From positions 3,286,001 to 3,350,000 of the forward strand of contig NZ_AP024660.1 in NCBI RefSeq assembly GCF_019977395.1: DNA of 64,000 bases. The letters are read 5' to 3'. The notes under the pieces were generated by a model that was given only the letters and a program-made list of their open reading frames with translations, was not told the origin of the DNA and made no database searches. A program made the translations under genes and the position numbers. This DNA comes from Arthrobacter sp. NicSoilC5. GTDB taxonomy: Bacteria; Actinomycetota; Actinomycetes; Actinomycetales; Micrococcaceae. Shown here in pieces: positions 27,466 to 35,928 of the stretch (positions are counted from its first letter, which is position 1; the number at the start of each line of letters is the position of its first letter).

Positions 27466-28764
27466 ATGAAGCGGCGTTCAATTGTGAAGTACGCGGCCGT
27501 GGCCGCGGCGATGTCGCTGGGGCTCACCGCCTGCAGCGGCGGCGGAGGCGGCAGCGACCAGGCGAAGGAGTCCGGCACCGTCCGCGTCACCCTCGCCAAC
27601 CACGTGTGGACCGAAGGCATCAAGGCCGCCATTCCGGAGTTCGAGAAGTCCAGCGGCCTGAAGGTCGAACTCACCCAGCTGGGCGAAGACCAGCTCTCGG
27701 ACCAGTACAACGTCAAGCTCAACGCAGGCAGCGACGAAATCGACGTCATGATGTACCGCCCGCTGCAGGAGGGCAAGGCCTTCGCCAAGAACGGCTACCT
27801 GGCGGACCTGACCAAGAACGTCTCCTCCGACTCCAACTGGGACTGGAAGGACTACCAGGAGGGCCCGGTCAAGGCCACCACCGTTGACGGCAAGGTGGTC
27901 GGCGTGCCGATCATCACCGAGCGCGAGGTCCTGTACTACCGCAAGGACCTGCTGCAGGCCGCGGGACTCCAGGTGCCCAAGACCATGGACGAGCTGGAAG
28001 CGGCCGCCAAGGCCATCAAGGCTTCCTCCCCGGAGACCGCAGGGTTCGTGGCCCGCACCGGCAAGTCCGCCGCCGTCACCCAGTTCTCCAGCTTCCTGTA
28101 CAGCTTCGGCGGCGACTTCATGGACTCCAGCGGCAAGGCCTCGGTCAACACCGATGCAGCCAAGAAGGCCTACGCCTACTACGGCGGCCTGATCAAGAAC
28201 TACGGCCCCGCCAACGTCAGCACGGACATGAGCTGGCCCGAGGCCATGGCCATCTTCACCCAGGGCGGCGCCGCCTTCTACACCGAGGCTGACTCGCTCT
28301 ACAAGAACGCCACGGACCCCGCCAAGTCCAAGGTGGCGGACAAGGTCGGGTTCGCACCGCTGCCCGCCGGCCCCGCCGGTTCCAAGCCGTACAACATCCC
28401 CTCCTGGGCCCTGGGCGTGAACCAGAACTCCAGCAACCAGGAAAACGCCTGGAAGTTCATCCAGTGGGCCACCAGCAAGGAGCGCACCCTGGCCGCCCAG
28501 AAGGCCGGCGTCCCGGGCCCGCGTACCTCCGTCTGGTCCAACCCCGACGGGACCTCCACCTACCCCAAGGACCTGGCTGAGGCGATCTCCGCCAGCGCCA
28601 AGAACGGCGTGGGCCACGACCGGCCCGAGGTTGTCACGGTAGGCAAGGCCCGCGAAATCGTGGGCGCCCCGATCGTTGCCACCATCACCGGCGCGGACTC
28701 CGCCGCCGCGGCAAACGACGCCCAGACCGCTTTCCAGACCTTCCTGGACAGCGAAAAGAAGTAG
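27466..28764 (+). CDS. sugar ABC importer substrate-binding lipoprotein (family 1)
   Basis: A 432-residue lipoprotein. The signal peptide (KRRSIVKYAAVAAAMSLGLT) ends at the lipobox LTAC with a Gly-rich linker after Cys. The fold is the family-1 sugar-binding type; typical stretches are IPEFEKSSGLKVELTQLG, EIDVMMYRPLQEG and VPIITEREVLYYRKDLL. GGGAG lies just before the ATG. It is the first gene of the operon with two permeases and sugar-acid catabolic enzymes, so the ligand is probably a galactonate-like sugar acid or its oligosaccharide. Confidence 0.92.
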   Translation: MKRRSIVKYAAVAAAMSLGLTACSGGGGGSDQAKESGTVRVTLANHVWTEGIKAAIPEFEKSSGLKVELTQLGEDQLSDQYNVKLNAGSDEIDVMMYRPLQEGKAFAKNGYLADLTKNVSSDSNWDWKDYQEGPVKATTVDGKVVGVPIITEREVLYYRKDLLQAAGLQVPKTMDELEAAAKAIKASSPETAGFVARTGKSAAVTQFSSFLYSFGGDFMDSSGKASVNTDAAKKAYAYYGGLIKNYGPANVSTDMSWPEAMAIFTQGGAAFYTEADSLYKNATDPAKSKVADKVGFAPLPAGPAGSKPYNIPSWALGVNQNSSNQENAWKFIQWATSKERTLAAQKAGVPGPRTSVWSNPDGTSTYPKDLAEAISASAKNGVGHDRPEVVTVGKAREIVGAPIVATITGADSAAAANDAQTAFQTFLDSEKK

Positions 28765-28794
28765 GACGCCGGGCGCGGATGCGCCGCACCAGCC

Positions 28795-28825
28795 CGCCGG
28801 GACGGCCCCCAATGCCGTCCCGGCG
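28795..28825 (+). terminator. intergenic hairpin after binding-protein gene
   Basis: A perfect 12-bp stem (28795-28806 with 28814-28825), CGCCGGGACGGC against its complement, with a 7-base loop and no T-run. It lies between the binding-protein gene and the first permease gene, as in the other importer operon of this window. It probably raises binding-protein level relative to permeases. Confidence 0.65.
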
Positions 28826-28861
28826 CGGCCCACTTCACCCCCAAAACTCCTTAGGTGAACC

Positions 28862-29815
28862 ATGTCTGTAATGAACCCACCCCGCAGCGCCCGCACCCGC
28901 CGGGCCGGTGGCCCCGCCCGTGCCGGGGGGAGCTTTTCCGCCTGGGCCAACCGGCACCGGAAGTGGCTTTTCGCGGCGCCCGCCATGATCTTCGTCGGCG
29001 TCCTGATCATCTTCCCCCTGGCCTGGACCCTGTACCTCAGCCTCACCGACTCCCAGGGCTCCGTCCGGGCCGCCACGGAATTCATCGGGCTGCAGAACTA
29101 CCTCACGGTCCTCAGTGATTTCGAGCGTTTCTGGCCTGCCGTGGGACGCACGCTTGCCTTCACCGGCGTCGCGCTGGCCTTCGAAGTGGTCCTCGGAATG
29201 GGCGTGGCCCTGCTCCTGTGGCGGCCCTTCCGCGGGGAAAAGTGGGTCCGCGTGGCCATCCTGCTGCCGCTGGTGGCCACCCCCGTGGCCGTCGGCATGA
29301 TGTGGCGGCTGATCTTCGATCCCAACATCGGCTTCGTCAACCAGCTCCTGGGCATGGTGGGCATCCCGCCGCAGCCGTGGCTGTCCGGACAGAACACCGC
29401 ACTGGGCACCACCATCTTCATGGACGTCTGGCAGTGGACCCCCATGGTGGTCCTGATCCTGCTGGCCGGCCTGACCTCCCTGTCCGATGAACCGGACGAG
29501 GCCGCCCGCGTGGACGGCGCCAACGCCTTCCAGCGGTTCTTCTACATCACCCTGCCCCTCATGATGCCCACCGTGATCGTGGCCATCCTGCTGCGCGGCA
29601 TCGATGCCCTGAAGACCTTCGACATCCTCTACGCCACCAAGGGCAAAGGCGGCGGCTCGTTCCACGAAGTGGAGACGCTGAACGTCTACGCCTACGGGCT
29701 GAGCTTCGACTACAACCAGTACGGGCTCTCCTCGGCGGTGCTGATCCTGTTCTTCATGATCATCATCGGCTCCATGTGGCTGCTCACCATGCGCAAGAAA
29801 GCGGTAAGCAAATGA
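28862..29815 (+). CDS. sugar ABC importer permease (MalF type)
   Basis: A 317-residue permease. A basic N-terminus (about 35 residues) precedes the first helix (LFAAPAMIFVGVLIIFPL). The EAA loop reads DEPDEAARVDGANAFQRFFY followed by ITLPLMMP. It has about six helices. AGGTGA lies close to the ATG. Its stop overlaps the next permease start by ATGA. No ATPase gene follows; a shared MsmK-type ATPase elsewhere is the usual solution in this family. Confidence 0.93.
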   Translation: MSVMNPPRSARTRRAGGPARAGGSFSAWANRHRKWLFAAPAMIFVGVLIIFPLAWTLYLSLTDSQGSVRAATEFIGLQNYLTVLSDFERFWPAVGRTLAFTGVALAFEVVLGMGVALLLWRPFRGEKWVRVAILLPLVATPVAVGMMWRLIFDPNIGFVNQLLGMVGIPPQPWLSGQNTALGTTIFMDVWQWTPMVVLILLAGLTSLSDEPDEAARVDGANAFQRFFYITLPLMMPTVIVAILLRGIDALKTFDILYATKGKGGGSFHEVETLNVYAYGLSFDYNQYGLSSAVLILFFMIIIGSMWLLTMRKKAVSK

Positions 29816-30687
29816 CCGTCATGACAGATTCCGCCGCCACCGCCACCAACCGGGCCCCGCGCCGGCGCAAGCCGCTGGGCACCCGTGCCTACAAGGTGTT
29901 CCGGGTGGTGGCCCTGATTGTGGTGGTGCTGTTCCTGCTGGCACCGCTGTTCTGGATGCTCCTGGCGTCGCTGAAGACCAACGTTGACATCTACGACACC
30001 GGCAAGGCGTTCCTGTTCTCGCCCACGTTCGAGAACTACGCCAACGTGCTGCAGCGCAACAACTACTTCGTGTTCATCGTCAACAGCTTCTGGGTGGCCT
30101 TCGTCTCCACCGCGCTCTCGATCGTCCTGGGCGTCCCCGCTGCCTACGCCATGAGCCGGTTCAGCATGCACCGTTCCGCACTGGTGGTCCTGATGGCCCG
30201 CGTCATCCCGGGCGTTTCCCTGCTGGTGCCCTGGTATTACGTCTTCTCCAACCTGCGCATGGTGGGCAAGTTCGAGGTGCTGATCCTCAGCCACATGTTC
30301 GTTGCGCTCCCGCTGATCGTCTACATCATGATGAGCTACTTCGATTCGCTGCCCCTCGAACTGGAGGAATCGGCCGAGGTGGACGGGCTCACGCCGATCG
30401 GGGCGTTCCGGCTGATCACGCTTCCGCTGGCGGTGTCCGGTATTGCCACCGCCGGCATCCTGTCCTTCATCTTCTCGTGGAACAACTTCATGTTCGCCCT
30501 GGTGCTCTCCGGCGCCAAGACCAAGACCCTGCCTGTGGCGATCTTCGACTTCGTCTCCTACGCCAGCATCGACTGGGGCGGGCTGATGGCCGCGGCCACC
30601 GTTGTGACCATCCCCATCATGATCATTGCGCTCTTCACGCAGAAGTACATCGTCTCCGGCCTGACCGCCGGCGCCACCAAGGGTTAG
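29812..30687 (+). CDS. sugar ABC importer permease (MalG type)
   Basis: A 291-residue permease from the ATG that overlaps the preceding stop. The EAA loop reads EESAEVDGLTPIGAFRLI then TLPL, and the sequence ends ALFTQKYIVSGLTAGATKG, typical of the MalG family (LacG-like). The early stretch LFWMLLASLKT is also characteristic. It forms the membrane channel with the preceding MalF-type gene. The next gene (galactonate dehydratase) starts 10 bp after its stop. Confidence 0.93.
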   Translation: MTVMTDSAATATNRAPRRRKPLGTRAYKVFRVVALIVVVLFLLAPLFWMLLASLKTNVDIYDTGKAFLFSPTFENYANVLQRNNYFVFIVNSFWVAFVSTALSIVLGVPAAYAMSRFSMHRSALVVLMARVIPGVSLLVPWYYVFSNLRMVGKFEVLILSHMFVALPLIVYIMMSYFDSLPLELEESAEVDGLTPIGAFRLITLPLAVSGIATAGILSFIFSWNNFMFALVLSGAKTKTLPVAIFDFVSYASIDWGGLMAAATVVTIPIMIIALFTQKYIVSGLTAGATKG

Positions 30688-30697
30688 GAACCGCCGC

Positions 30698-31846
30698 GTG
30701 ACCGTCATCAGCCGGATCGAAACATTCCTCGTTGCCCCCCGCTGGCTCTTTGTCCGGATCGAAACCGACAGCGGCATTGTGGGGTGGGGCGAGGCCACCT
30801 GCGAGGGCCGCAGCGAAACGGTGCGTGCCGCCGTCGGGCAACTCTCGGAGCTGCTCATCGGCAGGGACGCCCTCCGGATCGAAGACCACTGGCAGGTGAT
30901 GACCAAAGGGTCCTTCTACCGCGGCGGCCCCATCCTGGCCAGCGCCGTGTCCGGTCTGGACCAGGCGCTGTGGGACATCGCCGGCAAGCACTTCAACACT
31001 CCAGTGCACCAGCTGCTGGGCGGCCACGTCCGCGACCGGATCCGGATGTACGGCTGGGTGGGAGGCGACGAACCCAACGAGGTGGCTGACCAGATCAGCG
31101 CCCAGCTGGAGGTAGGCCTCACCGCCGTCAAAATGAACGCCAGTGGCCGGATGAGCCCGGTGGCGTCAGTCGCCGAGATCGACGGCGTCATCCGCCGTGT
31201 CGCGGCGGCCCGTCAGGTGCTGGGCGACCACCGGGACGTCGCCGTCGATTTCCACGGCCGCTTCAGCCTGGCCAACGCCAGGCGGGTGGCGCCCCTGCTG
31301 GAGCCGTTCCGGCCCTTCTTCCTCGAGGAGCCGGTGGTCCCGGAAAACACCCACCTGCTGCGCGAATTCACCTCCTCCACCACCACCCCGGTGTCCACGG
31401 GGGAGCGGCTCTACAGCCGGCAGGAATTCCTGCCCGCGCTGCAGGCGGGCATCGCGGTGGCGCAGCCGGACCTGTCGCACGCCGGCGGGATCACGGAGGT
31501 CCGCAAGATCGCCGCGCTGGCCGAGGTGTACGAGGTCCAGCTGGCGCCGCACTGCCCGCTGGGCCCCCTGGCGCTCGCTGCCTGCCTGCAGGTGGGCTTC
31601 GCCACGCCCAACTTCCTCATCCAGGAACAGAGCATCGGGATCCACTACAACCAGGGCGCCGAAGTCCTGGACTACGTGGTGGACAAGACGCCGTTCAAGT
31701 TCGTCGATGGCCACATCGAGCGGCTCACCGGGCCCGGACTGGGCGTCGAAATTGATGAGGCCGTGGTGCGGGCAGCGGACAAGCGCGGCCACGCCTGGCG
31801 CGGACCGGTGTGGCGCCACCCCGACGGATCCTTCGCAGAATGGTGA
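30698..31846 (+). CDS. dgoD: D-galactonate dehydratase
   Basis: A 382-residue enolase-superfamily enzyme, the same length as E. coli DgoD and matching its landmarks: YRGGPILASAVSGLDQALWDI, metal ligand Asp184 and His186 in VAVDFHGRFS, then FLEEPV, STGERL, His285 in LAPHCPLGP and the C-terminal WRHPDGSFAEW. It converts D-galactonate to 2-keto-3-deoxygalactonate. GTG start 10 bp after the permease stop. The next two genes encode the aldolase and kinase of the same De Ley-Doudoroff pathway. Confidence 0.9.
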   Translation: MTVISRIETFLVAPRWLFVRIETDSGIVGWGEATCEGRSETVRAAVGQLSELLIGRDALRIEDHWQVMTKGSFYRGGPILASAVSGLDQALWDIAGKHFNTPVHQLLGGHVRDRIRMYGWVGGDEPNEVADQISAQLEVGLTAVKMNASGRMSPVASVAEIDGVIRRVAAARQVLGDHRDVAVDFHGRFSLANARRVAPLLEPFRPFFLEEPVVPENTHLLREFTSSTTTPVSTGERLYSRQEFLPALQAGIAVAQPDLSHAGGITEVRKIAALAEVYEVQLAPHCPLGPLALAACLQVGFATPNFLIQEQSIGIHYNQGAEVLDYVVDKTPFKFVDGHIERLTGPGLGVEIDEAVVRAADKRGHAWRGPVWRHPDGSFAEW

Positions 31847-31851
31847 ACCCC

Positions 31852-32529
31852 ATGACATCGCAAAATGCAGCTGTTACGCCAGCCGAATTGTTGGCCGGCA
31901 TCCGGCAGGCGCGCCTCGTCGGCATCGTCCGCGGGAACGACGGCGGTGCTGCCGCCAAGGCCGCGCTGGCCGCCATGGAGGAGGGATTCCAGTACGTGGA
32001 GATCGCCCTCACCACGCCCAACGCGCTGGAGGCCATCCGGGAAGTCCGCGCGGCTGCCCCGGCCGGCTGCCTGGTGGGCGCCGGCACCGTCCTCAGCCAG
32101 GCCGACGTCGAACACGTCACCGCAGCGGGCGGCCAGTTCATCGTCACCCCCTCCCTGGCCCCCTCGATCAGCGAGGCCGCCAACGCCGGCATCCCCGTCC
32201 TTGCCGGGGCGCTGACGCCCAGCGAGGCCTATGAGGCGATGGAACGCGGCGCCACCGCCATCAAACTGTTCCCCGCCTCCATCGGCGGTCCCGGCTACCT
32301 GAAGGCCGTCCGCGATCCCTTCCCGGACATCCCCTTCATCGCCGTCGGCGGCGTGGGCCTGGACGAAGCCGCCGGGTACTGGGAAGCCGGGGCCATCGCC
32401 GTCGGCCTCGGTGGTCCGCTCTTTGGCACGGCGGCCTCGGGCGGCGACCTTTCGGACATGCGGGACCGCGCCCGCCGTTTCCTGGGCCTCGCTTCCGAAT
32501 TCGCGGCCCGTACCGGGACTCCTTCGTGA
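31852..32529 (+). CDS. dgoA: 2-keto-3-deoxy-6-phosphogalactonate/gluconate aldolase
   Basis: About 225 residues from the ATG at 31852; an ATG at 31840 overlapping the dgoD stop is an alternative. It is a KDPG/KHG-type class I aldolase: Glu50 in VEIALTTP, VGAGTV at about residue 80, the Schiff-base Lys138 in IKLFPAS, and FIAVGGVGLDEA near the end. It cleaves KDPGal to pyruvate and glyceraldehyde 3-phosphate. Galactonate rather than gluconate specificity follows from its place after dgoD. Its stop overlaps the kinase start. Confidence 0.88.
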   Translation: MTSQNAAVTPAELLAGIRQARLVGIVRGNDGGAAAKAALAAMEEGFQYVEIALTTPNALEAIREVRAAAPAGCLVGAGTVLSQADVEHVTAAGGQFIVTPSLAPSISEAANAGIPVLAGALTPSEAYEAMERGATAIKLFPASIGGPGYLKAVRDPFPDIPFIAVGGVGLDEAAGYWEAGAIAVGLGGPLFGTAASGGDLSDMRDRARRFLGLASEFAARTGTPS

Positions 32530-33497
32530 CGGTGGACCTGCTGACCTTCGGCGAGTCCATGGTCTCGCTCCGGTCCACCGGCCCGCTGGCCTCCGGCGGG
32601 ACCCTGAACATGCAGGTGGCCGGGGCGGAATCGAACGTCGCCATCGGCGTTGCCCGCCTTGGCCACACGGCGGCCTGGGCCGGGTCCGTGGGGGCGGACC
32701 CGCACGGCGAGTTCATCCTGAAGCAGCTCCGGGGCGAGGGTATCCAGTTGCACCACAGCGTCCACCCGGAGCGGAGCACTGGGGTGATGTTCCTGGAGCA
32801 GCGCACCGCAGACCTCAGCCGGGCCTTCTACTACCGCGCAGGGTCCGCGGGGTCCACCATCTCGCGTGCGCACGTGTCCGCCGCGCTGGATGGCGGCGCC
32901 CGGATCCTGCACCTGACCGGCATCACCGCAGCGCTCAGCACGGAAGCCCGGGACGCCGTGGAATACGCCGCGGAACGGGCGGCCGGTGATGGTGTAGTGG
33001 TCAGCCTCGACGTGAACTACCGCAGCAAGCTTTGGTCCCGGGACCAGGCGAGGGCGGTGCTCGGCCCCTTGGCGCGGCACGCCACCATTGTCATCGCGTC
33101 CGACGACGAACTGGACCTGATTGCCCCACCCCAAGCGGGGAGCGGGGCGGCAGGGACTGCTACGGACGAAGCTTCCGAGGCGGCCCGGCTGCTCGACGCC
33201 GGAGTCAGCGAAGTGGTGGTGAAGCGCGGCGCAGCAGGCGCCGCCGTCTATACCGCTGAAGGACGCCTGGAAGCACCGGCCCTCGCCGTGACCTGCGTGG
33301 ACACTGTTGGGGCCGGAGACGCCTTCACCGCCGGCTACCTATCCGCGCGGCTCGACGGCGTCGATACCGCCGGCCGCCTGCACCACGGCATCCTGGCAGG
33401 CGCCTTCGCCGTCAGCACGCGAGGCGACTGGGAAGGGCTGCCCCGTCGCGAGGAGCTTGCCCTGCTTGATGCCGCCCGGGGCAGCACCGTGCGCTGA
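32526..33497 (+). CDS. kdgK: PfkB-family sugar kinase (2-keto-3-deoxy-sugar-acid kinase)
   Basis: A 323-residue ribokinase/PfkB protein from a GTG that overlaps the aldolase stop. The N-terminal GESMVSLRSTGPLASGG and AGAESNVAIGVARLGH match KdgK-type sugar binding. The C-terminal signature DTVGAGDAFTAGYL carries the catalytic Asp and anion hole. E. coli uses an unrelated DgoK; here a PfkB-type enzyme fills the place and should phosphorylate 2-keto-3-deoxygalactonate. Specificity is inferred from the operon. Confidence 0.87.
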   Translation: MTVDLLTFGESMVSLRSTGPLASGGTLNMQVAGAESNVAIGVARLGHTAAWAGSVGADPHGEFILKQLRGEGIQLHHSVHPERSTGVMFLEQRTADLSRAFYYRAGSAGSTISRAHVSAALDGGARILHLTGITAALSTEARDAVEYAAERAAGDGVVVSLDVNYRSKLWSRDQARAVLGPLARHATIVIASDDELDLIAPPQAGSGAAGTATDEASEAARLLDAGVSEVVVKRGAAGAAVYTAEGRLEAPALAVTCVDTVGAGDAFTAGYLSARLDGVDTAGRLHHGILAGAFAVSTRGDWEGLPRREELALLDAARGSTVR

Positions 33498-33548
33498 CTC
33501 CAGCCCTTGACATTCCAGACCTTCAGAAACCCGACCCGAAAGCCAGCC

Positions 33549-34778
33549 ATGAAAATCGTTGCCGCCGATGTGTTCGTTACCAGCCCTTCCCGGAACTTTG
33601 TGACCCTCCGGATCACCACCGAGGATGGTGTGACAGGTATTGGCGATGCCACGCTGAACGGCCGCGAGCTCGCGGTCGCCGCGTATCTGAAGGAGCACGT
33701 CGCGCAGCTGCTGATCGGCAAGGACCCGCACCGGATCGAGGACACCTGGCAGTTCCTGTACCGGTCTTCGTACTGGCGGCGCGGCCCCGTGACCATGGCT
33801 GCCATCGCTGCCGTGGACATGGCGTTGTGGGATATCAAGGGCAAGCTCGCCGGGATGCCGGTCTACCAGCTCCTCGGTGGTGCGTCCCGGAACGGGCTGC
33901 GGGCGTACGGGCACGCCTCGGGGTCCGATATCGAGTCCCTGTTCGACTCGGTCCGCGAACACCTCGAGCTCGGGTACAAGTCGATCCGCATCCAGACCGC
34001 AGTGCCGGGCATCAAGGCAGTTTATGGTGTTGCCGCGCAGGCGCAGGCGTCGGGGGAGCGGTATGACTACGAACCGGCCGGGCGGGGTGCGTTCCCGGTG
34101 GAGGAGGACTGGGACACCCGCGCGTACTTACGGCACCTGCCCACCGTCTTTGAAGCGGTGCGGAACGAGTTTGGTCCGGAGATCCCGCTGCTGCATGACG
34201 GGCATCACCGGATGACGCCGATCCAGGCCGCGAAGCTGGGCAAGGCGCTGGAGCCGTATGACTTGTTCTGGTTGGAGGACTGCACCCCGGCGGAGAACCA
34301 GGAGGGGTTGCGCCTGGTGCGGCAGCACACCACCACGCCGTTGGCGATCGGGGAGATTTTCAATACCGTGTGGGATTACCAGACGCTGATCAAGGAACAG
34401 CTGATCGACTACGTCCGGGCCGCGTCCACGCACTTCGGCGGAATATCGCCGCTGAAGAAGGTGATGGATTTCGCCGCGCAGTACCAGATCAAGTCCGGGT
34501 TCCACGGACCGACGGACATTTCCCCGGTGGGGTTCGCGGCACAGCTGCACGTGGGCCTGGCGATCCATAACTACGGGATCCAGGAGTACATGCAGCACTC
34601 GGATAAGACCAACGAGGTCTTCGAGCAGTCCATGACCTTCGTGGATGGCTACCTGCACCCGGGCGACAAGCCGGGCATCGGCGTCGAATTCAACGAAGAA
34701 GCCGCCGCAGCCTACCCCTACCAGCAGGCCTACCTGCCCTACAACCGCCTGGTCGACGGCACTGTCCACGACTGGTAA
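33549..34778 (+). CDS. ManD/RspA-like sugar-acid dehydratase
   Basis: A 409-residue enolase-superfamily protein of the mannonate dehydratase (ManD) subgroup, starting [13 protein letters not shown]. Visible landmarks: [29 protein letters not shown], the metal/acid site [19 protein letters not shown], and [11 protein letters not shown] near residue 320. ManD members act on D-mannonate or D-gluconate, some very weakly. As a second dehydratase in a galactonate operon it may widen the substrate range. 51 bp separates it from the kinase. The exact substrate is not readable. Confidence 0.87.
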   Translation: MKIVAADVFVTSPSRNFVTLRITTEDGVTGIGDATLNGRELAVAAYLKEHVAQLLIGKDPHRIEDTWQFLYRSSYWRRGPVTMAAIAAVDMALWDIKGKLAGMPVYQLLGGASRNGLRAYGHASGSDIESLFDSVREHLELGYKSIRIQTAVPGIKAVYGVAAQAQASGERYDYEPAGRGAFPVEEDWDTRAYLRHLPTVFEAVRNEFGPEIPLLHDGHHRMTPIQAAKLGKALEPYDLFWLEDCTPAENQEGLRLVRQHTTTPLAIGEIFNTVWDYQTLIKEQLIDYVRAASTHFGGISPLKKVMDFAAQYQIKSGFHGPTDISPVGFAAQLHVGLAIHNYGIQEYMQHSDKTNEVFEQSMTFVDGYLHPGDKPGIGVEFNEEAAAAYPYQQAYLPYNRLVDGTVHDW

Positions 34779-34822
34779 TACCGGTCGTGCCGCGGCGGGT
34801 CAGGGGCTCCGGGCCCGGTGTC

Positions 34823-35758
34823 CTAAGCCTTGACCCGGAACGCCCGGATTTCGCCGGCGAGATCAGGCGCGAGCCGGACGGCGGTTTCCTCCACATACGC
34901 GGCGGCAGCGTCCGCCAGTGAGTTGTAGAGGGTGACAAAGATCCGTCGGGCCTCGAACAGCGGAAATTCACGGGGCAGGAGTTCCGGCGGCAATCCGGGG
35001 TCCTCCCACGGGAACGCCCGCCAAGCATCGATGACCTCGGTCCGCAGCTTGAACGCCTCGGCGCCGCTCAGCCGTTGCGGGTCGAGGGTCCGGGCCTTCC
35101 GGCCGTACCTGTCGATGAACGGCGTGTACTGCCGCCGCAAGTCCTCCAGGTCCCACGCCTCAATCAAAGGCCGGCCGCGCAATTCCGCCTCGGGCGTGCG
35201 GAAGATGGCGTAGTTTTCCACTCCCAGGTGCCGGCAGGAGTCCTCCAATTCGTCAGCCGTGTCCCATGCCGAAACCCACACGGCTCCATACAGGGGAGCG
35301 AAGCCCAGCCACTTGAGCCGGCTGCGCAGCAGGTCGCGCATTTCCCGGGAGCTCTCCGGAACGGTGAACGCCACCACGGTCCACATCCCGTCCCACCGGC
35401 GCTCCTGGGAACCGAAGCCGCCGATTTGGCCCACGCCGATGTCCAGGCGGGCCTTCGCTTCCGGTGTGAACCGGTAGCGGGACGTACGCCCGGCATTCGA
35501 CTGTTCAAGAACGTCGCGCCCGGCCAGGCGGCTCAACGCAGTTGAGGCTGCAGAGGAACTGAGGCCAAGGGAGCCAGCCAGCGCCACAATCAGCCGGGAC
35601 GGCAGCCACGCGGCGGAGCCCCGCCAGTAGTCCGCAAGCATTGTCACCACGAGGTGCTGGGACGCGGACCCCTTCAGGGGCCGGGGGAAATTGACCTGTT
35701 CGGCGGCAATCCGGGCGTTGGCGGGATGGCCGGGGGAGGTATGGGGCTCTGAGGTCAC
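34823..35758 (-). CDS. PaaX family transcriptional regulator
   Basis: About 311 residues from a GTG giving VTSEPHTSPG; the frame is open to 35863 but that part lacks similarity. The winged helix (about 25-100) has LPSRLIVALAGSLGLSSSAASTALSRL, and the PaaX core follows with WDGMWTVVAFTVPESSREMRDLLRSRL and GFAPLYGAVWVS. PaaX repressors respond to phenylacetyl-CoA or similar acyl-CoA effectors. It is divergent from an MHS transporter operon, which it probably controls. Its 3' end faces the ManD gene. Confidence 0.88.
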   Translation of the reverse strand: MTSEPHTSPGHPANARIAAEQVNFPRPLKGSASQHLVVTMLADYWRGSAAWLPSRLIVALAGSLGLSSSAASTALSRLAGRDVLEQSNAGRTSRYRFTPEAKARLDIGVGQIGGFGSQERRWDGMWTVVAFTVPESSREMRDLLRSRLKWLGFAPLYGAVWVSAWDTADELEDSCRHLGVENYAIFRTPEAELRGRPLIEAWDLEDLRRQYTPFIDRYGRKARTLDPQRLSGAEAFKLRTEVIDAWRAFPWEDPGLPPELLPREFPLFEARRIFVTLYNSLADAAAAYVEETAVRLAPDLAGEIRAFRVKA

Positions 35759-35810
35759 GGTCCATCTTCTCAGGCCTGCTGCGCAGGACACAGAATGTTT
35801 TGCAGTTTTA

Positions 35811-35840
35811 TTGACGGTCGTCTCAAAGTACGCATAGCAT
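35811..35840 (+). promoter_or_regulatory. probable promoter of the MHS transporter operon
   Basis: TTGACG (35811-35816) and TAGCAT (35835-35840) are 18 bases apart and fit sigma-70-type -35 and -10 boxes. They lie in the 170-bp AT-richer gap between the PaaX gene and the divergent transporter gene. No PaaX palindrome is certain here. Confidence 0.4.
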
Positions 35841-35928
35841 TGAATTAGTGATCCGGCCCACAACAGTGCGCCGGCACGACAGTCCCCCAGCAGGCGCCTG
35901 CTAACCCATCATTTCCAGGAGATCCGCA

